The notes beneath the pieces are model-generated. The model made no database searches and was not told the origin of the DNA. It was given only the letters and a program-made list of their open reading frames with translations. A program made the position numbers and the translations under genes. This document shows positions 16,401 to 23,818 of a stretch of 40,522 nucleotides of DNA, piece by piece; the stretch's first letter is position 1; the number at the start of each line of letters is the position of its first letter. This DNA is from an uncultured Clostridia bacterium (lineage in GTDB: Bacteria; Bacillota; Clostridia; UBA1381). The stretch lies in contig CAKSFY010000007.1 of the NCBI GenBank assembly GCA_934454035.1, forward strand, positions 1 to 40,522. The letters are read 5' to 3'.

Positions 16401-17138
16401 GCCGTCCGGCGTCCAGCTCTCATGCCCTGTGGTTTCACCGGTGTTGATATTTTCTATATTTCTATACTGTCTGAATATATTTTTAAATTCGCCGGTATTT
16501 CTGTCAAGTCTCCATATTCTGTCAAATATATCGGTGGTTGTACCCTCATGAGCAAAAAGTGTAAGGTTTTCGTAAACAGGATTTATCATGACATGATTGG
16601 CAATCGTATACGGTGCGGGGAAGCTCTTTTTGTAACGCTTGTCCCACGTTTGATTTTCCACATCGTAAACCGGCATACCTCCGCCGGTAACCGTGAAGAA
16701 TTTTCCGTCCGCCGTGGAATGAATCATAGAAATACTGCTTGCCGGATAATCCGTTACATATTCTATACCGCCGTTTTCCAAATCCTCGCAGTATATTTTT
16801 TTGTCCGAATTGTTTAGAAAATACATTTTATTATCGTTTGTGACCGCAAAGTCAATTGTATTTGCCGTCTGTCCGCCGTTGAGCGTTTGAGTTGTATGGC
16901 TGTTAATATCATATTTATAAAGCCGTTTGTCGTTCTCTCCTCCGACCACAAACGCGTCACTGTCTTTCAGCCAAAAGTTTTGGGTAAAATACAGTCTGAC
17001 CGTATTTTGTCCGTCAAGGTCAAAATATTCAATTTCTCTTTTACTGAAGCTGTCGGTAATTGTTTCGTAATACACCGCTTTTGCCTGAGCCGTTCCCACT
17101 ATGCACAAAAGCGCTGTTGCTGCAATTAATTTTTTCAT
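13476..17138 (-). CDS. Secreted PL22-like propeller with tandem beta-sandwich modules
   Basis: 1220 residues with a signal peptide (about 1-19). The propeller at about 35-385 carries lyase-family landmarks: AHEGTTT, FDRIW, GHESWTPDG (H239), RHWHCSAS (H286) and NHPWQPHPQFSPDGK (H335, Q338, H340). In characterised oligogalacturonate lyase the Mn site is His plus a Q-x-x-H-x-H set; here the order is H-x-x-Q-x-H. After it come a 'FVWD' module (about 395-490), FN3 (about 495-575), three tandem orphan modules (about 578-740, 748-905, 918-1085) and a partial fourth. CGGAGG lies six bases before the ATG. Divergent from the 17348 gene and upstream of the esterase on the same strand. Likely extracellular binding and cleavage of uronate oligomers; activity unproven. 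Confidence 0.65.
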   Translation of the reverse strand: MKKLIAATALLCIVGTAQAKAVYYETITDSFSKREIEYFDLDGQNTVRLYFTQNFWLKDSDAFVVGGENDKRLYKYDINSHTTQTLNGGQTANTIDFAVTNDNKMYFLNNSDKKIYCEDLENGGIEYVTDYPASSISMIHSTADGKFFTVTGGGMPVYDVENQTWDKRYKKSFPAPYTIANHVMINPVYENLTLFAHEGTTTDIFDRIWRLDRNTGEFKNIFRQYRNIENINTGETTGHESWTPDGESVVTVKYTYPKNVGKSGIVRMNKDGGEREYLNSDYRHWHCSASSDGRWIVSDVIYQSSGKNIIADIVMTDSKTGDAYVIARQKAGPNHPWQPHPQFSPDGKKVTFSMTVRQSDGNDILGVGMVDVSDLVSDGQVKDKVYARTNEQDSFRVTPITIYKDGAEKNVLSMGVNTIKTQAEIFGQKNLTLYAAAYDRDGKLISIGSGETDTSGEMCADVNISADCRLLKCFVWDANEKPALFSDTAPEKLRVAKKNKNGVVLSWQPSNNLTDIGYEIFRNGVKIAETEDCIYRDMTLDANTEYLYEVKPIHQKGLTAAGSSCVEIPVETAYSDLKSTTVNDGLEFLDNDTNIASDSFTLHENIGGRDCRRAKTFRKDEEYNGTVCTGRDRTGMFYFKADRNMISSDDLNVTVGVSYYDNGNIPIYLQYNAADGSVGKNVKIADRTGSNTWKTAEISVDDAKFCAPQALTGCDFRIVGGADTYIDRVWAYPEREELLSDKAYSALGGATVNSGLEFLDNDTNIASDSFTLHANIGGEACRKAIHAAKGTEYNGTVCTGRDRDGMFYFKCDRSIVSSDERNVTIKIRYFDNSENPIYVKYNAADGSVGKSVKLTDRKGSNSWKIAEISVDDAKFVAPQALSYCDFRVEGGADTYISKVWAYPSEGSDMTFASGVKAKTAASYASADLGETVSEDGLGFVLNDSNKTSDSYTEAAEIGGEACRVNTLQRVETDSGVKNKVGMFYFKADRRIINENDRNVVITVRYYDSGTGEVSLQYNAADGSIAKKIVLAKKANSNTWKEASAELTDAKFVAPQALTYSDFRVVADAGTYISRVSAENKTGISDSGKQYVLWTPESNSGLSLTSGSSDGSLTAAAPIGFDVENEYMQGADANMAWIDITYEDTAAGNICIDYNTSDPTATEEQKPAKRAEDVIECTGSGKVITKRIALIDVSFEGLGGCDFKLVSDCGISIKSVRVIGY
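13890..15405 (-). repeat. Three tandem copies of an orphan ~170-residue beta module (coding repeat)
   Basis: Units start near 15405, 14895 and 14385, a period of about 510 bases. Shared motifs are FLDNDTNIASDSFTLH, IGGxxCR, GMFYFKxDR, YNAADGS, SNTWK, DDAKFxAPQAL and CDFR. The first two are the most alike, with near-identical stretches at DNA level (around 14828-14890 and 15338-15400), implying recent duplication. Related single units occur in the proteins at 9967 and 17348. Confidence 0.85.
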
Positions 17139-17167
17139 AGCAAACCTCCGTTACCTGTTTTAATAAA

Positions 17168-17206
17168 ATTATATCATCGGATATCGCCTTATGTAAATTG
17201 ACAATT
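17168..17206 (-). promoter_or_regulatory. Promoter of the 13476-17138 gene
   Basis: Minus strand AATTGTCAATTTAC (17193-17206) overlaps the -35 TTTACA (17192-17197); 18 bases on is TATAAT (17168-17173). A second box of the same orientation (AATTTTGTCTATTCAC, 17224-17239) is centred 31 bases upstream, about three helix turns, placing both on one DNA face. Confidence 0.65.
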
Positions 17207-17223
17207 TTTTTAATAATGCCCAT

Positions 17224-17288
17224 GTGAATAGACAAAATTGCAAATACCTGTGAATTATATTTCATATTTTCTAATTTTGTCTATTTAC
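17224..17288. promoter_or_regulatory. Inverted pair of regulator boxes in the divergent intergenic region
   Basis: AATAGACAAAATT (17227-17239) and AATTTTGTCTATT (17273-17285) form a perfect 13-bp inverted repeat with 46-bp spacing. The left copy points toward the minus-strand propeller gene and the right overlaps the -35 of the plus-strand gene, so one protein could drive both divergent units. Confidence 0.6.
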
Positions 17289-17312
17289 TAAATCAAAAAA
17301 CCGTGATATACT
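17284..17312 (+). promoter_or_regulatory. Promoter of the 17348 gene
   Basis: TTTACT (17284-17289), 17 bases, TATACT (17307-17312). The -35 is the end of the box AATTTTGTCTATTTAC. The start codon ATG at 17348 follows, behind AAAGGA (17330-17335). Confidence 0.65.
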
Positions 17313-17347
17313 GAATGCATAAATAAACGAAAGGATTGATTCAATCT

Positions 17348-19474
17348 ATGAACAAGCACCAAAAAGCAGCGGCGGTTATACTCTCCGCAGGTATGTTACT
17401 TTCGGCACTGCCGCCGGCATATGCCGCAAATGCTTTAATATTATCGCAACCCGAATACACTCTGACCAAAGACGGCATTGTCTCACCGATACAAAACCCC
17501 GAACCGGGATTTGTAACAACTTCCGTTGAGATTTCCAACCCGTCGGAATCAGACGAAAACGCCTGCCTTTTGGTATGCGTCAGCGACTCGGCAACCGGGA
17601 AGCTGCTTTCGGTTGATATTGACGAAAAAACAATCCCCGCAAACCAAAAAATAAAACTGGAAAAAGGAATCAATGTAGCGGCAGGACAGACCCACACCTA
17701 CTATGTCTGGGATAATATCCAAAATCATACTCCGCTTAAAAATACTGCCCCGACTGCACCGGGGAATCTTTCGGCAGATATTAAAACAAACTCGGCAATT
17801 ATAAGCTGGGACGAATCGCTTGACGACAAGGGCGTTACCAAGTATGTAATTATGCAAAACGGCGAAGAAGTTTCAACAACCGACCAAACCACTTTTTCCC
17901 TTTCCGGACTTGAGAGAGGCGAGCCGTTCAAATACGAAATAGCGGCACGCGATGCCGAGGGTGCTTTGTCTGCCGGCATAACTGCCGAGGGTACTGCAAA
18001 AACCATGGAGGAATGTACTTTAAGAGATAACTCCAACAATAATATATCTTTTATCATAAACACCACAAATATTTACTCGGATAACTATAACGAGGAATAT
18101 AATATCGGCGGCAGAGACTGTTACATAAACACAAAGCAGCCGAGAGGAGACGGCGGCTACCGTATCGGTTATTTCTATTTTCCGGTAAACTCCGATTATA
18201 TCGGAATCGATACAAAGAGCGTCGCTTTGGAAGTGACATTCTTTGACGATTCGACTCAAACACTCGGACTTGCATATAACACCGGAATGAAAGCCTCCGC
18301 AAATACTACACTAGAGCCCGGAATGGGAACGAACACATGGAAAACCCAGCATATTGTGCTTAACGACGCAGGCTTTACAAACACGCTTAACGACGCGTCA
18401 TTCCGTCTGATGTCCAATCCGGGTACTAAGCTTTACAAGGTTGCAATTTGTCCCGGCGAGGACTTTTCACCGGCTGCACCGAACGTAAAATTCGGTGATA
18501 ACACCACCGACACTTACGACATGAACTTTTATCCCAATGACGCACAGTCTGCATACGGGATAACTTATTCGTCCGTTGACAACACTCCGTGCATGTATGC
18601 CCCCAACGGCGGAAAGTTTGAATTTGACATAAAGGATTCGCTTACCGGCAGAAACGGCGGATATATAGAGGTTACATATTACGATGACGGAAACGATTCG
18701 CTTATATTAAATTACGACAACTACGCAAATCTTACCGGCAAGGTCGCTTTTGAGAACACAAAGACCTTTAAAACGGTCAGAATACCGCTTGACGCGGCAA
18801 AGCTTGCAGGCGGCATATCGGGAGCCGGCGGCAAAAAGTTTGACTTTACGCTCTCAACCGAAAAATCATCACCGCTGGCGCTTACATCGGTTAAATATGT
18901 CGCAGGAGACAGCGACTATGTAATTCCGCCGCAGCCGAAAGATTTTTCAAACAATATTGCGGTCTGCTCCGAAGATTATATAGAAGGCTACAACGATACT
19001 GTTCCGGTAAATAAAAATATTGCTTTTGTTATGAACCGTGACAATAATCAAAATGACGCATATTCGGAAAGCGCTGTCATTGACGGCAGAGAGTGCCGCA
19101 AGAGCACCAGTCAGCCCAGAAACGACGGCAACGGCAGCAGACTCGGCATGTTCCACTTTAAGGTAAATCCGAACTACATCACACCGTCTACCAATGATGT
19201 GTGGATTGAGTATACCTACTGGGATGAGGGTACAAGCGAGATGCAGCTGCAATACAATTCAATCGAAAAACCTGTTGCAAAAGGAATATCACTCGGAAAA
19301 CGCACGGATACAAAGACATGGAAAACAGACTTTGTTCATCTGACCGACGCTAACTTTACAAACAACAAGGGTATAAACTACTCCAGCTTCCGTTTCAATT
19401 TCGGAGCGAACTCATATTTTTACAGTGCAGCGGTATTTACTGCCGAGGATTACAACGAATATATAAATCAATAA
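17348..19474 (+). CDS. Secreted FN3 and multi-module carbohydrate-binding-like protein
   Basis: 708 residues from the ATG at 17348; a TTG at 17336 is in frame but would sit directly on the ribosome site AAAGGA. Signal peptide about 1-26 (ends PPAYA). Then a beta module ending YYVWD (about 30-125), an FN3 domain (about 135-205), and three orphan beta modules (about 222-368, 378-525, 538-708) with motifs IGGRDC, GYFYFPV / GMFHFKV, NTWKT and NDAGF / TDANF. No catalytic domain is recognisable, so binding to cell-wall polysaccharide is the likely role (inference). Heads the plus-strand locus, followed by a terminator-like stem and the GH2 pair. Confidence 0.75.
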   Translation: MNKHQKAAAVILSAGMLLSALPPAYAANALILSQPEYTLTKDGIVSPIQNPEPGFVTTSVEISNPSESDENACLLVCVSDSATGKLLSVDIDEKTIPANQKIKLEKGINVAAGQTHTYYVWDNIQNHTPLKNTAPTAPGNLSADIKTNSAIISWDESLDDKGVTKYVIMQNGEEVSTTDQTTFSLSGLERGEPFKYEIAARDAEGALSAGITAEGTAKTMEECTLRDNSNNNISFIINTTNIYSDNYNEEYNIGGRDCYINTKQPRGDGGYRIGYFYFPVNSDYIGIDTKSVALEVTFFDDSTQTLGLAYNTGMKASANTTLEPGMGTNTWKTQHIVLNDAGFTNTLNDASFRLMSNPGTKLYKVAICPGEDFSPAAPNVKFGDNTTDTYDMNFYPNDAQSAYGITYSSVDNTPCMYAPNGGKFEFDIKDSLTGRNGGYIEVTYYDDGNDSLILNYDNYANLTGKVAFENTKTFKTVRIPLDAAKLAGGISGAGGKKFDFTLSTEKSSPLALTSVKYVAGDSDYVIPPQPKDFSNNIAVCSEDYIEGYNDTVPVNKNIAFVMNRDNNQNDAYSESAVIDGRECRKSTSQPRNDGNGSRLGMFHFKVNPNYITPSTNDVWIEYTYWDEGTSEMQLQYNSIEKPVAKGISLGKRTDTKTWKTDFVHLTDANFTNNKGINYSSFRFNFGANSYFYSAAVFTAEDYNEYINQ

Positions 19475-19487
19475 ACTTTTAATTTTG

Positions 19488-19535
19488 AAAAAGGGGTACT
19501 GTAGTAAGGTTGCCTTACTATGTACCCCCTTTTTA
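19488..19535 (+). terminator. Long terminator or attenuator stem between the module protein and the GH2 genes
   Basis: AAAAAGGGGTAC (19488-19499) pairs with GTACCCC + CTTTTT (19522-19534), continued inside by TAGTAAGG / CCTTACTA (19502-19509 / 19513-19520) with a TTG loop. It is a strong hairpin followed by T-rich sequence. No good promoter is visible between it and the GH2 start at 19556, so it may act as partial terminator, lowering expression of the downstream enzymes. Confidence 0.75.
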
Positions 19536-19555
19536 AGGAAATCGGAGGGAAAAAA

Positions 19556-21679
19556 ATGATACAAAGACTTAACTGGCAAGGTAAAAGGGATAATGAAAAC
19601 GAATGTTTTCCGGCAAGTGTGCCGGGGGCAATTCAGCATGACTATGCCGAATTTCATAACTGGGGAGACGTAAACTACGCAGACAATGCCGCGCGGTACA
19701 AAGAATTAGAGGACAGTACGTGGTTTTACCGTGCGGAATTTGAAGTGCCTAAAAAAGAGAATGTGTTCTTTGTGAGCGGCGGAATCGACTATATTTACGA
19801 TATTGTCTTAAACGGAGAGGTTATTCTCTCGCACGAGGGAATGTTCACACCGGTTGATTTGGATATATCCGACAAGCTTTCGGACGGCAAAAACACAATT
19901 GAAGTAAAAATCTATCCGCATCCGAAGAGACCCGGTGCAGCCGAGGACAGATCTCAGGCGGATAATTGCTGCAAGCCGCCCGTATGCTACGAATGGGACT
20001 GGCATCCGAGACTTTTGGTTTCGGGAATATGGAATGACGCATTTATAGAGGTAAGAGATACCGATTACATAAAAAAATGCGATGTAAGTTATACGCTTTC
20101 CGATAACAAGACAAATGTGGTATTTGACACGGATTCCGGCTGCGAAATTGAAATTTTTGCGCCCGACGGCACATCGGTGTATAAAGGAACGGATACGAAA
20201 ATTACAATTGAAAATCCGCTTTTGTGGTGGTGCAACGGGCACGGCGAGCCGAATCTGTACAGTTACAGAGTAAAAAACAAATCCGATGAAAAATGCGGAA
20301 AAATAGGCTTCCGTACAATTGAGCTTGTTATGAGTGACGAAAATGCATGGATGGAGCCGAAAAGCTTCCCGAAAACAAGAAGCGTTCCTCCGACCCAAAT
20401 TCTTTTAAACGGAAAAAGAATTTTTGCAAAAGGCTCAAACTTTGTCTCGCCCGATATATTCATCGGAAGAATGACAAAAGACGCCTACCAACCGCTTGTG
20501 AAACTTGCAAAAGACGCAAATATGAACATTTTCAGAATTTGGGGCGGTTCGGGAATAGGCAAAAAGGCATTTTATGATTTATGTGACGAATACGGAATTA
20601 TGGTTTGGCAGGAATTTCCGCTTGCATGCAACAACTATGTAAACGAGCCGCATTATCTCGAAATTTTAAAGCAGGAGGCAACCGAAATTGTATGCACGCT
20701 GCGCACTCACCCAAGCGTTATATTATGGTGCGGCGGCAATGAGCTTTTTAACGGCTGGTCAAAAATGACCGACCAGTCTCATGCACTCAGACTTTTAAAC
20801 AAAATTTGCTACGACTATGATATGAACACACCCTTTATTGCCACCTCTCCGCTTATGGGAATGGCACACGGCTGCTATCTTTTCTATTCGGAGACCGACA
20901 ATATGGAGGTTTATGAAATGTTCAATACCGCGCACAACACCGCGTATTCGGAATTCGGAATACCCTCGGCGGCGGATGTGGATTATTTAAAGACATTTAT
21001 CCCGGAGGATGAACTGTTCCCGTCCGAGAAGAGCTCCTCATGGGTAATGCACCACGCTTTCGGCGCATGGCGGGAGACCTCCTGGCTCTGCATGGACGTA
21101 CTCAATAGGTATTTCGGGGAAATGAACACTCTTGAGGAAATAGTTGCTTACAGCCAATGGCTGCAATGTGAAGGCTACAAAGCTATATTTGAGGAAGCGC
21201 GCCGTCAGAAACCATACTGCTCAATGGCAATAAACTGGTGCTACAACGAGCCGTGGAAAACCGCGGCAAACAATTCGATACTTTCCTATCCGGCAAGACC
21301 GAAAAAAGCTTATTACAGTATTAAAAATTCGCTTGCCCCGACAGTACCGAGCGCAAGAATAAACAAATTTTCCTATGAGGGCGGTGAGCTTTTCAGCTCT
21401 GAGATGTGGCTTTTGAACGACTCCTATGAAAAGGTTAACGACAAAATCAGCGCATATATTGAAATCGGCGGAGAATGCCGTCATGTCATGGATTGGGAAA
21501 CTCCTGTAAGCGGAGAAAACGAAAATATAAGAGGACATATTTTGCAGTTTGTTCTTCCCGATGTTGACGCAGACAGATTTACTTTAAAGCTTGTTTCCGA
21601 AAAGTACGGGGAAAACAGCTATACGCTTAAATATTCACCGAAAGAAATAATTGTAAGGAAAAAAAGATTGAACGAATAG
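19556..21679 (+). CDS. GH2 family glycoside hydrolase, copy 1
   Basis: 707 residues from the ATG at 19556, chosen because GGAGGG lies six to seven bases upstream; the ATG at 19520 lies inside the terminator stem. No signal peptide, so cytoplasmic. N-terminal sugar-binding jelly-roll (about 1-165, YEWDWHPRLLVSGIW), Ig-like domain (about 175-255, LLWWCNGHGEPNLYSY), TIM barrel (about 270-600) with FRIWGGSG and MVWQEFPLACNN. The acid/base is E396 in WCGGNELF and the nucleophile is E466 in AYSEFGIP. It lies closest to beta-mannosidase / exo-glucosaminidase type GH2 enzymes, but the substrate is not certain. Twenty bases before copy 2, same operon. Residues 84-266 are encoded by DNA identical to copy 2. 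Confidence 0.85.
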   Translation: MIQRLNWQGKRDNENECFPASVPGAIQHDYAEFHNWGDVNYADNAARYKELEDSTWFYRAEFEVPKKENVFFVSGGIDYIYDIVLNGEVILSHEGMFTPVDLDISDKLSDGKNTIEVKIYPHPKRPGAAEDRSQADNCCKPPVCYEWDWHPRLLVSGIWNDAFIEVRDTDYIKKCDVSYTLSDNKTNVVFDTDSGCEIEIFAPDGTSVYKGTDTKITIENPLLWWCNGHGEPNLYSYRVKNKSDEKCGKIGFRTIELVMSDENAWMEPKSFPKTRSVPPTQILLNGKRIFAKGSNFVSPDIFIGRMTKDAYQPLVKLAKDANMNIFRIWGGSGIGKKAFYDLCDEYGIMVWQEFPLACNNYVNEPHYLEILKQEATEIVCTLRTHPSVILWCGGNELFNGWSKMTDQSHALRLLNKICYDYDMNTPFIATSPLMGMAHGCYLFYSETDNMEVYEMFNTAHNTAYSEFGIPSAADVDYLKTFIPEDELFPSEKSSSWVMHHAFGAWRETSWLCMDVLNRYFGEMNTLEEIVAYSQWLQCEGYKAIFEEARRQKPYCSMAINWCYNEPWKTAANNSILSYPARPKKAYYSIKNSLAPTVPSARINKFSYEGGELFSSEMWLLNDSYEKVNDKISAYIEIGGECRHVMDWETPVSGENENIRGHILQFVLPDVDADRFTLKLVSEKYGENSYTLKYSPKEIIVRKKRLNE
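19806..20351 (+). repeat. 546-bp direct repeat, unit A
   Basis: Compared base by base with 21950-22495 (offset 2144): no mismatch over 546 bases, while the flanks differ (19805 G against 21949 A; 20352-20353 TG against 22496-22497 CA). Lies in the N-terminal and Ig-like domain coding region of GH2 copy 1. Confidence 0.95.
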
Positions 21680-21699
21680 ACCGGGAGGTATTGTTAATT

Positions 21700-23802
21700 A
21701 TGAAGCAAAGGCTTAACTGGCAAGGCAAAAAAAACGATGAAAACGAATGGTTTCCGGCAAGTGTGCCCGGAACCATTCAGCACGACTATGCCGAATTTCA
21801 TAACTGGGGAGACGTAAACTATGCAGACAATGCCGCGCGATACAAGGAATTAGAGGACAGTACATGGTTTTACCGTGCGGAATTTGAAGTGCCTAAAAAA
21901 GAAAATGTGTTCTTTGTAAGCGGCGGAATCGACTATATTTACGATATTATCTTAAACGGAGAGGTTATTCTCTCGCACGAGGGAATGTTCACACCGGTTG
22001 ATTTGGATATATCCGACAAGCTTTCGGACGGCAAAAACACAATTGAAGTAAAAATCTATCCGCATCCGAAGAGACCCGGTGCAGCCGAGGACAGATCTCA
22101 GGCGGATAATTGCTGCAAGCCGCCCGTATGCTACGAATGGGACTGGCATCCGAGACTTTTGGTTTCGGGAATATGGAATGACGCATTTATAGAGGTAAGA
22201 GATACCGATTACATAAAAAAATGCGATGTAAGTTATACGCTTTCCGATAACAAGACAAATGTGGTATTTGACACGGATTCCGGCTGCGAAATTGAAATTT
22301 TTGCGCCCGACGGCACATCGGTGTATAAAGGAACGGATACGAAAATTACAATTGAAAATCCGCTTTTGTGGTGGTGCAACGGGCACGGCGAGCCGAATCT
22401 GTACAGTTACAGAGTAAAAAACAAATCCGATGAAAAATGCGGAAAAATAGGCTTCCGTACAATTGAGCTTGTTATGAGTGACGAAAATGCATGGACAGAG
22501 CCGAAAGGCTTTCCCAAAACAAGGAGCGTTCCGCCGATTCAAATACTTTTAAACGGAAAAAGAATTTTTGCAAAAGGCTCAAATTTTGTCTCGCCCGAAA
22601 TATTTATGGGAACCGTTACAAAAGACACTTACCAATCGCTTGTGAAGCTCGCAAAAGACGCAAATATGAACATTTTCAGAGTTTGGGGCGGTTCGGGAAC
22701 AGGCAAAAAGGCATTTTATGATTTATGTGACGAATACGGAATTATGGTTTGGCAGGAGTTTCCGCTTGCATGCAATAATTACAGAAACGAGCCGCATTAT
22801 CTCGAAATTTTAAAGCAGGAGGCAACCGAAATTGTATGCACGCTGCGCACTCACCCGAGCGTTATATTATGGTGCGGCGGCAACGAGCTGTTTAACGGCT
22901 GGTCAAGAATGACCGACCAGTCACTTGCGCTCAGGCTTTTAAACAAAATCTGCTACGAATATGACCCGGATACTCCTTTTATTGCCACCGCGCCGCTTAT
23001 GGGAATGGCGCACGGCTCTTACCTTTTCTACCTGATACAGGATGAAAAGGAGGTATATGAGGTATTTAACAATTCAAGATATACTGCCTATTCGGAATTC
23101 GGAATAAGAGCGTTTTCCGACGAGGATATACTTAACGAAATTGTTCCTGAAAATGAGCTTATTCCGTCACCGGACAGTCCGACATGGGATATTCATTTTA
23201 CACCCGACTGGTACTTAAATGTCTTTTACAGATATTTCGGAAAACCCGACACGTTCAAAGAATATACCGAAAAAAGCCAATGGCTGCAATGCGAAGGATA
23301 TAAGGCTATATTTGAAGAGGCTCGCCGTCAAAAACCGTATTGCTCAATGGCGATAAACTGGTGCTTTAACGAGCCGTGGAAAACAACAACCAGCAATTCG
23401 ATAATTACATATCCGTCAAGGCCGAAAAAAGCATATTACAATATTAAAAATTCTTGCTCCCCGGTAATTCCGAGTGCAAGATTAAATAAATTCACTTACG
23501 AAGGAGGCGAGATTTTCAGTGCTGAGCTGTGGCTTCTGAACGATTCTTATGAAAAGGTCAATGATACAATCAGCGCATATATCGAAATCGGCGGAGAATG
23601 CTGTCATGTCATGGATTGGGAAACTCCTTTAAGCGGAGAAAATGAAAATATCAAAGGACATATTATGCAGTTTGTTCTGCCCGATGTCGACGCCGACCGG
23701 TTCGTGCTGAAGCTCAAATCGGAAAAATACGGAGATAACAGCTATACGCTCAGATATTCTCCTAAAGAAACAATTACAAGAAAAAGAAGATTAAATGAAT
23801 AG
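21700..23802 (+). CDS. GH2 family glycoside hydrolase, copy 2
   Basis: 700 residues from the ATG at 21700; a TTG at 21691 in the same frame is only two bases from GGGAGG. Same architecture as the upstream paralogue, acid/base E396 (WCGGNELF) and nucleophile E466 (AYSEFGIR). The region after the nucleophile (nucleotides about 23040-23270) differs strongly from copy 1 (FSDEDILNEIVPENELIPS against AADVDYLKTFIPEDELFPS), as does the stretch preceding it, suggesting different substrate or subsite preference, whereas the N-terminal half is nearly identical. No signal peptide. Sixteen bases before the large esterase gene; same operon. Confidence 0.85.
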   Translation: MKQRLNWQGKKNDENEWFPASVPGTIQHDYAEFHNWGDVNYADNAARYKELEDSTWFYRAEFEVPKKENVFFVSGGIDYIYDIILNGEVILSHEGMFTPVDLDISDKLSDGKNTIEVKIYPHPKRPGAAEDRSQADNCCKPPVCYEWDWHPRLLVSGIWNDAFIEVRDTDYIKKCDVSYTLSDNKTNVVFDTDSGCEIEIFAPDGTSVYKGTDTKITIENPLLWWCNGHGEPNLYSYRVKNKSDEKCGKIGFRTIELVMSDENAWTEPKGFPKTRSVPPIQILLNGKRIFAKGSNFVSPEIFMGTVTKDTYQSLVKLAKDANMNIFRVWGGSGTGKKAFYDLCDEYGIMVWQEFPLACNNYRNEPHYLEILKQEATEIVCTLRTHPSVILWCGGNELFNGWSRMTDQSLALRLLNKICYEYDPDTPFIATAPLMGMAHGSYLFYLIQDEKEVYEVFNNSRYTAYSEFGIRAFSDEDILNEIVPENELIPSPDSPTWDIHFTPDWYLNVFYRYFGKPDTFKEYTEKSQWLQCEGYKAIFEEARRQKPYCSMAINWCFNEPWKTTTSNSIITYPSRPKKAYYNIKNSCSPVIPSARLNKFTYEGGEIFSAELWLLNDSYEKVNDTISAYIEIGGECCHVMDWETPLSGENENIKGHIMQFVLPDVDADRFVLKLKSEKYGDNSYTLRYSPKETITRKRRLNE
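21950..22495 (+). repeat. 546-bp direct repeat, unit B
   Basis: Identical partner of 19806-20351, in the same codon phase of GH2 copy 2. Confidence 0.95.
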
Positions 23803-23818
23803 TCAGGAGGTATTACCA

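Noticed and set aside
19520..19555. ATG at 19520 as start of GH2 copy 1
   Set aside because: It lies inside the terminator stem, has no ribosome site, and the extra residues have no counterpart in copy 2.
19808..22542. Two identical-looking 196-residue antisense reading frames (19808-20398 and 21952-22542)
   Set aside because: They are the mirror of the GH2 coding repeat; conservation of the frame is a by-product of the 546-bp identical tract.
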